Assembly: GCA_947497475.1 (NCBI GenBank)
Contig: CANMGS010000001.1
Coordinates: forward strand, 1,133,747 to 1,197,746
From: an uncultured Amylibacter sp.
GTDB lineage: Bacteria > Pseudomonadota > Alphaproteobacteria > Rhodobacterales > Rhodobacteraceae
Reading direction: 5' to 3'
Length of the DNA: 64,000 nt
Shown here: one piece after another, positions 1 to 8,367 of the stretch
How positions within the stretch are numbered: the first letter of the stretch is position 1
Layout: every line of letters begins with the position of its first letter
Translations under genes and position numbers: made by a program
Notes under the pieces: generated by a model
Database searches by the model: none
The model's input: the letters and a program-made list of their open reading frames with translations, nothing else
Told to the model about the DNA's origin: nothing

Positions 1-903
1 TAATATTTCTTGACCCACAACTGCGATTGGAACAACAAATAAACACATTAGAAATAGATACAGTGGGAATGCCCAACTTGCGGTTGCTAAGTGGCTTTCG
101 GCATCATTTTCCACGACCACAACTTGGAACATACGTGGCAGGCAAATGATGGCTGTCGCTGACAGAAATGTAAGTGTCACCCACCGCGAATTGAAAACAC
201 CTGCGTCTTTTGGCATCATGCTTTCAGCATTTTCAAGGATGTCTTTTGGGCCGTCTGCTACGAACCAAACAACAAAAATACCAACGGCCAAAAGAGCGAC
301 CAGCTTTACAACAGCTTCTAATGCGATCGCTGTAACTACACCGTGGTGGCGCTCATTAGCATCTAAATTACGTGTACCAAAAACAACCGTAAAAGCGGCC
401 AGCCCGATTGCGATAAGCAATGCTGTGATTGCTGGTGACGGAGCATTTGCATTAGTTTCTGTGAATACAGCAAAGCTGAGTGTTAAGGATTGTAGTTGAA
501 GTGCTATATAAGGTGTTGTGCCTATGACAGCGAGTAAGGTTACGACGACCGCTAGCAGGTTACTTTTGCCATAACGTGATGAAATAAGGTCGGCGATGGA
601 TGTGATGCGTTGGGTGCGTCCGATACGAACCAACTTCCGCAATAGCCACCACCAGCCGATGAAAACTAAAGTTGGACCGACATAAATTGCTAGGAACTCT
701 AAGCCATTTCGTGCAGCTGACCCCACAGCGCCATAAAAAGTCCATGCGGTACAATAAACGGATATAGAAAGCGTGTAGATGATTGGCGACTTTAGAAAAG
801 TCATTTTCTTTTTATGTGCCCATTGTTCGGCAAGAGCGGCCACGCCAAATAGGATTGCCACATAGGCCAAGCAGATGCCTGCAACTATATTAAAAGTTAA
901 CAT
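1..903 (-). CDS. Symporter-type sensor histidine kinase, N-terminal part (cut by window edge)
   Basis: Translating the minus strand from the ATG at 903 gives about 300 open codons running off the window. The protein is almost entirely hydrophobic helices, with SSS (sodium:solute symporter) features such as CTAWTFYGAVGSAARNG near residue 55, TSIADLISSRYG near 105 and FVAD near 225. In bacteria this module followed by kinase domains is the CbrA-type sensor; the kinase part would lie outside the window, so kinase identity is inferred from the family and from the response regulator two genes upstream. A plain solute symporter is the alternative. Its start overlaps the stop of the small membrane gene by one base (TAATG), so the two are translationally coupled. 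Likely input: an external or transported carboxylate. Confidence 0.72.
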   Translation of the reverse strand, partial: MLTFNIVAGICLAYVAILFGVAALAEQWAHKKKMTFLKSPIIYTLSISVYCTAWTFYGAVGSAARNGLEFLAIYVGPTLVFIGWWWLLRKLVRIGRTQRITSIADLISSRYGKSNLLAVVVTLLAVIGTTPYIALQLQSLTLSFAVFTETNANAPSPAITALLIAIGLAAFTVVFGTRNLDANERHHGVVTAIALEAVVKLVALLAVGIFVVWFVADGPKDILENAESMMPKDAGVFNSRWVTLTFLSATAIICLPRMFQVVVVENDAESHLATASWAFPLYLFLMCLFVVPIAVVGQEIL

Positions 904-1157
904 TATTTTTCTCTAATCTCAGGCGCTAAGGCCCTTGATAGAATGTAAGCTGCTGCAATCAGCAGAGCCCAAACGCCAAAGATAAATAAAAGAGTTGGGA
1001 TCAGAAGAGAACTTTCATCATCTCGAATAAACACCTTAAGGATTGGCGTGAGAAGTAGGAAGGTGCCAATGATTGGTAAGATCAACGCAATCTCGCGTTT
1101 TTTGCGGCTTCTGCGGTTGCCTTTATCGATGTTATCAAAGGATGTTTCTTCGCTCAT
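903..1157 (-). CDS. Small two-helix membrane protein, unknown
   Basis: This 84-residue protein starts with a charged, Lys/Arg-rich cytoplasmic stretch (residues 1-23), followed by two hydrophobic helices at about 24-43 and 52-72 and a short charged tail. I do not recognise a named family. It sits between the response regulator (4-base ATGA overlap at 1154-1157) and the symporter-type sensor (1-base overlap at 903). The three genes are therefore made from one message with coupled translation. The position suggests an accessory subunit of the symporter-like sensor, comparable to small membrane partners of SSS transporters, but that role is inference only. Confidence 0.7.
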   Translation of the reverse strand: MSEETSFDNIDKGNRRSRKKREIALILPIIGTFLLLTPILKVFIRDDESSLLIPTLLFIFGVWALLIAAAYILSRALAPEIREK

Positions 1158-1522
1158 GATGACAACAGTTTATTTATGTTCTGTATAATTTCTTTATTTG
1201 AGAACGGCTTCGTCATAAACAAACTAACACCTGCTTCCTCGGCGGCAGTACGGTCTTTTTTTTGGCCTTTGGCCGTTAACATCAGTACAGGTAAATTTGC
1301 GAGGCCATCAATGGCGCGTAATTCCTCTAGTATTTGCATGCCACTTTTGTTGGGCAGCATCATATCCAAAACAACTAAGTCAGGCGTTGTTTTTTGGATA
1401 TGCTCAACACATCCATTACCATCCATAAACGCGGACACATTTATCCCTTCACGGGTTAACAAAAAGGACAAAGCCTCAATAATAAACGGCTCGTCCTCGA
1501 CGAGTAAAACTGATTTAGCCAC
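1154..1522 (-). CDS. Single-domain response regulator
   Basis: The product is a 122-residue CheY-like receiver with no output domain. The acidic pocket (VEDE near residues 8-11), the phospho-acceptor Asp (VVLDMMLP near 53), the Thr of MLTAK near 83 and the invariant Lys of TKPF near 105 are all present, so it should be phosphorylatable. It starts at GTG 1522, preceded by GGGAGGA at a normal distance. It is first in the operon with the small membrane protein and the symporter-type sensor, and is presumably its phosphorylation partner. With no DNA-binding domain it must act through protein contacts or a phosphorelay. Confidence 0.88.
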   Translation of the reverse strand: MAKSVLLVEDEPFIIEALSFLLTREGINVSAFMDGNGCVEHIQKTTPDLVVLDMMLPNKSGMQILEELRAIDGLANLPVLMLTAKGQKKDRTAAEEAGVSLFMTKPFSNKEIIQNINKLLSS

Positions 1523-1586
1523 GCACTCCTCCCAAAATATGCGGCTTGGTTACCCTATAACGAATCTTCATTTAGGCAAGCAGGAA

Positions 1587-2882
1587 CTACTGTAGCAGAT
1601 ATTTTGACCTGCGGGCCGCACAATTGTCGCGGGGGCACACTGGGCACTGCAATCCGACTGCCAAATTGGGTTGTGATGCGATCTGTGGTTTCGTTAGCAG
1701 CATGTCATAATCGGGTGTGAATGCCATAACTGCGCTTGCTCTGGCAGGTAGGCCAATCGCATTGGGTTCATCATATTGCGCAAGGGAATATGTTAGGAAT
1801 CTTTCGCCAGTGGGTGTGTTCATGAAAGCTTTGATCGGTAAATATGGCTGACTTAGGCTGCGGTATATTGGCCATAGGGGGCAGGCGCCGCTGAAGCGTG
1901 GCAGTGAAAGTGTTGGTAGTTTCTTTCGGAAAATCACAGCGCCACTGCCATCGCATTCCATTATGCCAAATCTGGGAATGTCATCCCCGCGTGGCATATG
2001 GGCCAATCGTTTTAAGATTAATGTGAGTGGGATATTTAGCTCTTGGGATAGAGCAATAGGGTCGAATTGGAGCTTTTGTGCGATTGGTAAAAAAGCTTGG
2101 ATTGGCAGCATTTTTGTAATTTCTGTATATCGCTCTAATGTTGCGAGCGTTTCAGACTGTTCGTCATCTGGGATGTTCAGCGTATCCATATAGCGTTGGG
2201 CAGAGGTGTCGTTGTTTTCCAAATCGTCTATATAGTAATCGCATTGCTCTAAAAGCGCCTCTGCTGTCGCGTTATCACTTGTTTGCGTATTGTCTTCGGG
2301 TGAAGGTTCAAAATGTTGCAGGATATCTTCGGCGGTTTGTGCCAGCCGGTTTGCTTCATCGAGCAGGTTTTTCAGAAACTTATCTTTCAAACTATCAGGC
2401 AGAGACTGTTCATCCGATAAAATTTCTGCTGTCGATTTGATGGTGGTGATATTTGACAACATCAGATGCATAGCTTCTGAAAAGAATGGATCATTGTTCA
2501 TTTGATCCGATAGTGCTTGCAACGTTTCACCCTGTGCCGAAGATTGTTCAAACTGCCGCCCAATCAATCTTGCAAAACCGGGAAAGCGTGCGATGAATTC
2601 TTCTGTTCGACTGGTTTCGCATTTTATTGATGGGGTGTTTGCTGCGGCTTGGTTTACGCGGTCAATTAAGGCTTGATCAGCACCCTCTGTGAGTTCTCTT
2701 GGATCAATTTCTAGAACACGCGCTAAAGCCAGTAATGTCTTGCCTCCGATTCCCCGCCTGTTGTGTTCAATCAAGTTTAAATAAGATGCAGAAATGCCAG
2801 CGGTCTTTGCCAATGCAGCTTGGCTAATCTTCTTAGATCGCCTGTTTTCGCGGATTCTGGTTCCTAGAAGAGTGCGCGCCAT
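1587..2882 (-). CDS. ScfR-type XRE regulator (short-chain acyl metabolism)
   Basis: This 431-residue protein has an N-terminal XRE/Cro helix-turn-helix (residues about 7-62, with ISQAALAKTAGIS and SYLNLIEHNRRG) and a long C-terminal DUF2083-type region ending in a Cys cluster, CPVCPRDNC, near residue 418. That architecture is shared by RamB, PrpR and PccR regulators, which control acetate, propionate or acyl-CoA genes, and in Rhodobacterales is annotated as a short-chain fatty acyl regulator. It is divergent from livKHMGF-acs across a 213-bp gap full of GTAAA/TTTAC palindromes, so it very likely controls that operon and itself. The effector, possibly an acyl-CoA, cannot be read from sequence. 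It is about 60 bp from the response regulator gene on the same strand. Confidence 0.85.
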   Translation of the reverse strand: MARTLLGTRIRENRRSKKISQAALAKTAGISASYLNLIEHNRRGIGGKTLLALARVLEIDPRELTEGADQALIDRVNQAAANTPSIKCETSRTEEFIARFPGFARLIGRQFEQSSAQGETLQALSDQMNNDPFFSEAMHLMLSNITTIKSTAEILSDEQSLPDSLKDKFLKNLLDEANRLAQTAEDILQHFEPSPEDNTQTSDNATAEALLEQCDYYIDDLENNDTSAQRYMDTLNIPDDEQSETLATLERYTEITKMLPIQAFLPIAQKLQFDPIALSQELNIPLTLILKRLAHMPRGDDIPRFGIMECDGSGAVIFRKKLPTLSLPRFSGACPLWPIYRSLSQPYLPIKAFMNTPTGERFLTYSLAQYDEPNAIGLPARASAVMAFTPDYDMLLTKPQIASQPNLAVGLQCPVCPRDNCAARRSKYLLQ

Positions 2883-2920
2883 AATCGCTTCCCTTTATTT
2901 TTAAACAAAAAACTGTAGTT

Positions 2921-3010
2921 TAGTAAATATATTTACTATTAACGGATATGTAAATTCAATTAATTTACAAAATAAATAAACAAAAACAGTTATTTATTGT
3001 AAAAGTTACA
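2921..3010. promoter_or_regulatory. Candidate operator cluster between scfR-type gene and livK
   Basis: Three inverted repeats with a common GTAA/TTAC core lie in the divergent promoter region. They are a perfect 18-bp palindrome TAGTAAATATATTTACTA at 2921-2938, GTAAATT-5-AATTTAC at 2950-2968, and TGTAA-3-TTACA at 2998-3010. The surrounding DNA is very AT-rich. The XRE regulator encoded immediately to the left is the obvious candidate ligand; RamB/PccR-type proteins are known to bind palindromic sites at such promoters. Assignment to this regulator is inference. Confidence 0.5.
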
Positions 3011-3095
3011 GATTGTAATATCCTAAGCGCGTCGACAAGACACTGGCACGGCGTTCTGGGAGGTTCAGATCGTGCTAGAACATGGGAGGAAATCT

Positions 3096-4424
3096 ATGTC
3101 TATTTTAACACGTCGTGGTTTGCTTAAATCTGGTGCCGTAATGGGTGCTGGTATGGCTGCCCCTACATTTTTTGTAAATCAAGCACATGCGTATACAAAC
3201 GCGCCAACTGGCGGGTCTGTAACACTTGGCTTTAACGTACCACAATCTGGTCCATATGCGGATGAGGGTGCGGATGAGCTTCGTGCGTATGAGCTAGCTG
3301 TTGAGCACCTAAATGGTGGCGGTGACGGCGGGATGATGAACACTTTCACATCCAAAGCGCTTAAGGGTAATGGTATCCTTGGTAAAAAAGTTGAGTACGT
3401 CACAGGCGATACGCAAACTAAAGCTGATGCAGCACGTGCATCTGCACGTTCTATGATCGAAAAAGATCGCGCAGTTATGATCACAGGTGGTTCATCATCT
3501 GGTGTGGCTGTTGCTGTGCAAGCTCTATGTCAAGAAGCTGGCGTTATCTTTATGGCTGGTTTGACACACTCAAACGACACAACAGGTAAGGATAAGAAAG
3601 CTAACGGTTTCCGTCACTTCTTTAACTCTTACATGTCTGGTGCTGCTTTGGCGCCGATCTTGGGTGCAAACTACGGTAAAGACCGTAAAGCTTATCACCT
3701 AACAGCTGACTATAACTGGGGTTACACAACAGAAGAAGCTGTGCGTACTTCAACAGAAGCGATGGGTTGGGAAACAGTTGCAGCGGTTAAAACACCACTG
3801 ACACAAACAGACTTCTCATCATACATCACACCTGTTCTACAGTCAGATGCTGACGTTCTGGTTCTAAACCACTACGGCGGTAACATGGTGAACTCACTAA
3901 CAAACGCTGTCCAGTTCGGTCTACGTGACAAGCTGGTGAACGGTAAGAACTTTGAAATCATCGTTCCATTGTACTCTCGCTTGATGGCGAAAGGTGCGGG
4001 TGCGAACGTTAAAGGTATCTTTGGTTCAACGAACTGGCACTGGTCACTGTCTGACGAAGGCTCAAAAGCATTCGTTAAGTCATTCGGTGAAAAGTATGGC
4101 TTCCCACCATCACAGGCTGCACACACAACATATGTACAAGCGATCCTATATGCTGATGCATGTGAGCGTGCTGGCACATTCAACCCATGTGGCGTTGCAG
4201 AAGCTCTTGAAGGCTTTGAGTTCGACGGTATGGGCAACGGTCCAACATTGTATCGTGCAGAAGATCACCAGTGTTTCAAAGACGTGCTTGTTGTGAAGGG
4301 TAAAGAGAACCCAACATCTGAGTTCGACCTTCTGGAAATCGTTGAGGTGACACCAGCAGCACAAGTAACATACGATGCTTCCATCTTTGGTGGTGAGCTA
4401 GGTGCTTGTAACCCAGGTGCATAA
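3096..4424 (+). CDS. Periplasmic substrate-binding protein of Liv-type ABC transporter
   Basis: This is a 442-residue type I periplasmic binding protein (Peripla_BP_6). Start ATG 3096 follows GGGAGGA; an upstream in-frame GTG at 3072 has no comparable site. The N-terminus carries a twin-arginine signal (TRRGLLKSG, then a hydrophobic stretch ending AHA at about residue 32), so it is exported folded by Tat. The body has the expected GSSSGVAVAV and DYNWGY segments of this family. It is the first gene of livK-H-M-G-F-acs and is separated from livH by a strong hairpin, a common way to make more binding protein than permease. Family members bind amino acids, amides or small carboxylates; the acs and ScfR neighbours favour a short organic acid, which is inference. 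Confidence 0.88.
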   Translation: MSILTRRGLLKSGAVMGAGMAAPTFFVNQAHAYTNAPTGGSVTLGFNVPQSGPYADEGADELRAYELAVEHLNGGGDGGMMNTFTSKALKGNGILGKKVEYVTGDTQTKADAARASARSMIEKDRAVMITGGSSSGVAVAVQALCQEAGVIFMAGLTHSNDTTGKDKKANGFRHFFNSYMSGAALAPILGANYGKDRKAYHLTADYNWGYTTEEAVRTSTEAMGWETVAAVKTPLTQTDFSSYITPVLQSDADVLVLNHYGGNMVNSLTNAVQFGLRDKLVNGKNFEIIVPLYSRLMAKGAGANVKGIFGSTNWHWSLSDEGSKAFVKSFGEKYGFPPSQAAHTTYVQAILYADACERAGTFNPCGVAEALEGFEFDGMGNGPTLYRAEDHQCFKDVLVVKGKENPTSEFDLLEIVEVTPAAQVTYDASIFGGELGACNPGA

Positions 4425-4433
4425 TTAAATCTT

Positions 4434-4462
4434 GAACCGGACAGGTGTGACCTGTCCGGTTC
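4434..4462 (+). terminator. Intercistronic hairpin after the binding-protein gene
   Basis: A perfect 13-bp stem (GAACCGGACAGGT at 4434-4446, loop GTG, right arm 4450-4462) is followed by TTTAA. The T-run is too short for full termination. It more likely acts as a partial terminator or 3' exonuclease block that raises binding-protein mRNA relative to the permease genes 45 bp downstream. Confidence 0.6.
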
Positions 4463-4506
4463 TTTAACGCCCGAAGGACTTTGGGCAAATCCTTGAGGTA
4501 TGAAAA

Positions 4507-5544
4507 ATGGAACTCAGCGAGTTTATCGCTCAGATAGTTAATGGGCTGGATAAAGGATCAGCGTATGCTCTGATCGCGCTAGGACTTTCTTTGATTTTCG
4601 GCACATTAGGTGTCGTTAATTTTGCGCATGGCGCACTGTTTATGATTGGTGCGTTCTGTGCCGTAACATTAAACAGAATTTTAACGTGGTCTCATGTTGT
4701 TATTGATGAGACGAAAACAGATTTCTTGGGCAATCCACTAAAGGTGAATGTGCCCTATGTGAATGATTGGTTTGGGGTTGAAACAGGGGCTGCGATCATT
4801 GATTGGTCGGTTCCGCTGGCCATCGTATTCTCTATTCCAGTGATGATCCTTGTGGGTATCATCATGGAACGAGGGCTGATCAAGCACTTCTATAAACGTC
4901 CGCATGCGGATCAGATTCTTGTGACATTCGGTTTGGCGATTGTATTACAAGAAATCATTAAGTTTTTCTATGGTGCGAACCCAATTCCAATCGGTGCACC
5001 AGCAGCATTCGCTGGGTCATTTGATTTTGGTACGATGTTCGGATTTGATCCAAACACGATTATCTATCCATATTGGCGGATCATTTACTTCTTCTTTGCT
5101 GCTTTGATCATTGGCGCAGTGTTTGCTTTCTTGCAATTCACAACGTTCGGTATGGTCGTGCGTGCAGGTATGGCGGATCGTGAAACAGTCGGGTTGCTTG
5201 GTATTAACATCGATAAACGTTTCACGCTGATGTTCGGTATTGCCGCTGCTGTGGCGGGACTGGCTGGTGTGATGTACGCGCCGATTAATGCGCCCAACTA
5301 TCATATGGGTATGGATTTCCTCGTTCTCAGCTTTGTTGTGGTCGTTGTAGGTGGCATGGGCTCTTTACCAGGTGCTGTTGCCGCGGGCTTCTTACTGGGT
5401 ATTTTAGAAAGCTTTGCTTCGATGGATACTGTTTTGCAGGTGATCCCAGGGATCAACCAAGTTGTGATCTATCTGGTTGCTATTATCGTTATTTTGACAA
5501 TGCCGCGTGGTCTAATGGGCCGCAAAGGCGTGATGGAGGAATAA
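4507..5544 (+). CDS. livH: Branched-chain-type ABC permease (LivH family)
   Basis: This 345-residue inner-membrane protein has about eight hydrophobic helices and the LivH hallmarks [20 protein letters not shown] at the N-terminus, [12 protein letters not shown] near residue 40, and [16 protein letters not shown] near 225, the cytoplasmic loop that contacts the ATPases. It forms the translocation channel with the LivM protein encoded four bases downstream. A periplasmic insertion of about 35 residues (about 60-95) makes it a little longer than the E. coli protein. The symbol denotes family; the substrate need not be a branched-chain amino acid. Confidence 0.9.
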   Translation: MELSEFIAQIVNGLDKGSAYALIALGLSLIFGTLGVVNFAHGALFMIGAFCAVTLNRILTWSHVVIDETKTDFLGNPLKVNVPYVNDWFGVETGAAIIDWSVPLAIVFSIPVMILVGIIMERGLIKHFYKRPHADQILVTFGLAIVLQEIIKFFYGANPIPIGAPAAFAGSFDFGTMFGFDPNTIIYPYWRIIYFFFAALIIGAVFAFLQFTTFGMVVRAGMADRETVGLLGINIDKRFTLMFGIAAAVAGLAGVMYAPINAPNYHMGMDFLVLSFVVVVVGGMGSLPGAVAAGFLLGILESFASMDTVLQVIPGINQVVIYLVAIIVILTMPRGLMGRKGVMEE

Positions 5545-5548
5545 TCCA

Positions 5549-6754
5549 ATGTTTGGATTAAACAAAAAAGACACACGTCTGATGTGGATTGTAATCACTA
5601 TGGTTGTGTTTGCACCTTTCATCCTAAACCCATTCCCTGAAACCTCTGGCATGGCTCAGTTCAACGCAGGTTACCCTGATTTGATGCAGCGTTTTGTGAT
5701 CTTTGGGATTTTTGCGATTGGCTTTAACATTCTGTTTGGTTTGACAGGTTATCTGTCATTCGGTCACGCTGCATTCCTTGGCATAGGATCCTATGCTGCG
5801 ATCTGGATGATGAAACTGCTGACAATGAATGTGATCCCAGCAATTATCGTATCTATTGTCGTTGCTGGTCTTATCAGTCTTGTTATTGGCTGGATTTCAT
5901 TGCGTCGCTCAGGAATTTACTTTTCGATCCTAACGCTGTGTTTTGCGATGATGGCATATGCTTTGGCTTATTCTGTTTTAACACCAATCACAGGTGGTGA
6001 AACGGGTTTGCAGCCAAAACTAAACGATCCTCGTATCTTTGATGCGCCATTGGCAGCAGGAGCTTCGCCAAAAGCAAATCTGTTTGGCTTACAAATGGGT
6101 GCAACCTATGAGTTGAAATTGGGTGGTTGGTTGTTCGTAATCAACGCAGGTTATTACATTGCTGGCTTGTTGATGCTTGCAGCATTTTACCTGTCTATCC
6201 GCATCTTCCGTTCACCTTTCGGTATGATGTTGCGTGCAGTTAAATCAAACCAGCAGCGTGTGAATTATACTGGGCTAAACTCTAAGCCATATACGCTGGC
6301 TGCTTTTGTAATATCTGGCATGTATGCAGGGTTAGCAGGTGGATTACTTGTGGCAATGGACACACAGGCGGGTGCGGAACGTATGTTCTGGACAGCTTCT
6401 GGTGAGGTGGTTTTGATGACCATTCTTGGTGGTGTCGGCACATTGATCGGGCCAGTGCTTGGTGCAGGTTTCATTAAGTATATGGAAAACATTGTATCCA
6501 AGATTAACTCAAAAGTTCTGCATGAATGGTTCGCGTTTTTGCCAGATGGTATGGAAGATTTCCTTGTGGCTGTTTTCTATCCATTCGTGGGTAAAGGTTG
6601 GCATCTGACACTTGGTTTGTTGTTCATGATGATTGTTATCTTCTTGCCTGGTGGTTTGATGGAAGGTGGTCAAAAGATCGCTGACAAATTCCGCAATAAG
6701 AAAAAGAATGACAAAGATGATAGCGCACAAGCTGCTGCTACACCTGCAGAATAA
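5549..6754 (+). CDS. livM: Branched-chain-type ABC permease (LivM family)
   Basis: This is a 401-residue polytopic inner-membrane protein. The family block [20 protein letters not shown] lies near residues 60-80, the cytoplasmic coupling loop [15 protein letters not shown] near 215-230, and [14 protein letters not shown] near 290. It pairs with the LivH-type permease. The C-terminus ends in a highly charged Lys/Asp tail after the last helix (residues about 375-401), which is cytoplasmic and not conserved. The gene begins four bases after livH and ends 11 bases before livG, consistent with one operon. Confidence 0.9.
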   Translation: MFGLNKKDTRLMWIVITMVVFAPFILNPFPETSGMAQFNAGYPDLMQRFVIFGIFAIGFNILFGLTGYLSFGHAAFLGIGSYAAIWMMKLLTMNVIPAIIVSIVVAGLISLVIGWISLRRSGIYFSILTLCFAMMAYALAYSVLTPITGGETGLQPKLNDPRIFDAPLAAGASPKANLFGLQMGATYELKLGGWLFVINAGYYIAGLLMLAAFYLSIRIFRSPFGMMLRAVKSNQQRVNYTGLNSKPYTLAAFVISGMYAGLAGGLLVAMDTQAGAERMFWTASGEVVLMTILGGVGTLIGPVLGAGFIKYMENIVSKINSKVLHEWFAFLPDGMEDFLVAVFYPFVGKGWHLTLGLLFMMIVIFLPGGLMEGGQKIADKFRNKKKNDKDDSAQAAATPAE

Positions 6755-6765
6755 GGAGAGGGCTG

Positions 6766-7521
6766 ATGGGAATTTTAGAAGTCCAAAATGTGAATAAAAG
6801 CTTCGGTGGTTTGAAGGCGTTGCAAAACGTTAATCTTGATATCGAAGAAGGAACCATTCACGCAATCATCGGACCAAATGGTGCGGGCAAATCTACATTG
6901 CTGAATTGTTTTGTAGGCAAACTTGTACCAGACACGGGCACTGTGATGTTTGACGGCAAGTCCTTGTTGGGCATCAAGCCGCATGAAATCAATCAAGCGG
7001 GTGTAAGTCGCGTGTTTCAAACACCAGAAATTTTCAGCGATCTGACGGTTGCTGAAAATGTACTTATCCCCTGTTTTGCGAAACGTGATGGGGCATTCAC
7101 ATTGAATGCTTTGGCACGTGTGACAGGTGAAACTGATGTACGTGAAAAAGCGGAACAGATGCTGATTGATGTGAACATGCAAGATAAAAAAGACATGTTG
7201 GCGTCATCTTTGTCACGTGGTGATAAGCGTCGTTTGGAAATGGCTATGTGTTTGTCGCAAGATCCCAAGTTGTTGCTATTGGATGAGCCAACAGCGGGTA
7301 TGGCGCGTGCTGATACGAACAATACAATCGAGTTGTTGGCACAAATCCAAGAGCGTCGTCACATCACAATGGCCGTGATTGAGCACGATATGCACGTTGT
7401 GTTTTCATTGGCACAAAAGATCAGCGTGCTTGCACAAGGGACCGTTATCGCGGAAGACTTACCCGAGAAGATCAAAGGCCATCCAAAAGTGCAAGAAGCA
7501 TACTTGGGTGGAGCACACTAA
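6766..7521 (+). CDS. livG: ABC transporter ATPase (LivG family)
   Basis: This is a 251-residue nucleotide-binding protein with Walker A GPNGAGKST at about residues 36-44, Q-loop FQTPEIF near 83, Walker B LLLLDEPTAG near 168-177 and the switch His of VIEHDMH near 206. The signature reads LSRGDKRRLE (about 147-156) rather than LSYGQQRRLE, a mild variation still compatible with activity. It energises uptake with LivF. Its stop overlaps the livF start by one base (TAATG), so the two ATPases are probably made in equal amounts. Confidence 0.9.
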   Translation: MGILEVQNVNKSFGGLKALQNVNLDIEEGTIHAIIGPNGAGKSTLLNCFVGKLVPDTGTVMFDGKSLLGIKPHEINQAGVSRVFQTPEIFSDLTVAENVLIPCFAKRDGAFTLNALARVTGETDVREKAEQMLIDVNMQDKKDMLASSLSRGDKRRLEMAMCLSQDPKLLLLDEPTAGMARADTNNTIELLAQIQERRHITMAVIEHDMHVVFSLAQKISVLAQGTVIAEDLPEKIKGHPKVQEAYLGGAH

Positions 7522-8282
7522 TGTTGGATATGACAGCTATGGCTAAAGAAAAGAACGCAAACCACGCAGCAACGGCACCAGCCTATTTCTCTGCATATGA
7601 TATTCACGCCTATTATGGAGAAAGCTACATCGTACAAGGTGTCAGCATGAATATTCACGAAGGTGAAATTTTGGCTTTGTTGGGTCGAAATGGTGCGGGT
7701 AAAACATCTACATTACGTGCAATTGCGCGGCTAGATGATCCAATGCTGACCAAAGGCGAAGTGTGGTTGGATCATCAACCGCTACACACAATGAAATCCT
7801 ATCAAGCCTCCCAGGCTGGCATCGCTTTGGTGCCAGAGGATCGCCGTATTATCCAAGGTTTGACTGTTGAAGAAAACCTGCAATTGGCACAAATTGCAGG
7901 GCCAATCGGATGGTCGTTGGATCGGATTTATGATCTGTTTCCACGTCTGGGTGAGCGTCGCAAACAAGAAGGCACAACACTTTCTGGTGGTGAACAACAA
8001 ATGTTGGCTATTGGTCGTGCCCTTGCCAGCGATATTAAATTATTGTTGCTGGATGAACCATATGAAGGCTTGGCGCCTGTTATTGTTCAAGAGATTGAGA
8101 AAACGCTTAGACTTATTCGCGAACAAGGCATGACGACAATCATTGTGGAACAAAATGCTGTTGCTGCTTTGAAACTGGCGGATCGCGCGGTGATTTTGGA
8201 CACAGGACAAGTTGTTTTTGACGGTACAGCGCAAGAGGTACTGGACAATGAAGAACTTCGCCACGAATATCTAGCGATCTAA
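7521..8282 (+). CDS. livF: ABC transporter ATPase (LivF family)
   Basis: This is the second ATPase of the Liv-type importer, 253 residues, with Walker A LGRNGAGKT near residue 53, signature LSGGEQQMLAIGRAL near 153 and Walker B LLLLDEPYEGL near 175. All catalytic motifs look intact. It has about 20 extra N-terminal residues before the usual LivF start; ATG 7521 overlaps the livG stop and is the favoured start, though Met codons at residues 4 and 7 could serve. It is followed by 85 bp and then acs, with no obvious terminator between them. Confidence 0.9.
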   Translation: MLDMTAMAKEKNANHAATAPAYFSAYDIHAYYGESYIVQGVSMNIHEGEILALLGRNGAGKTSTLRAIARLDDPMLTKGEVWLDHQPLHTMKSYQASQAGIALVPEDRRIIQGLTVEENLQLAQIAGPIGWSLDRIYDLFPRLGERRKQEGTTLSGGEQQMLAIGRALASDIKLLLLDEPYEGLAPVIVQEIEKTLRLIREQGMTTIIVEQNAVAALKLADRAVILDTGQVVFDGTAQEVLDNEELRHEYLAI

Positions 8283-8367
8283 ACGACCAAGATTTGGGCA
8301 TTAATTTATTACTTAAAGCGGTTTTTCTGATGGTTAATCGGGAAAGCCTGCTATCTGCGAGGGAACC

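Noticed and set aside
146..499. A 117-codon plus-strand frame near the window start
   Set aside because: It lies antisense to the symporter-type sensor gene, whose translation is hydrophobic and family-like; the plus-strand frame shows no family features or ribosome-binding site.
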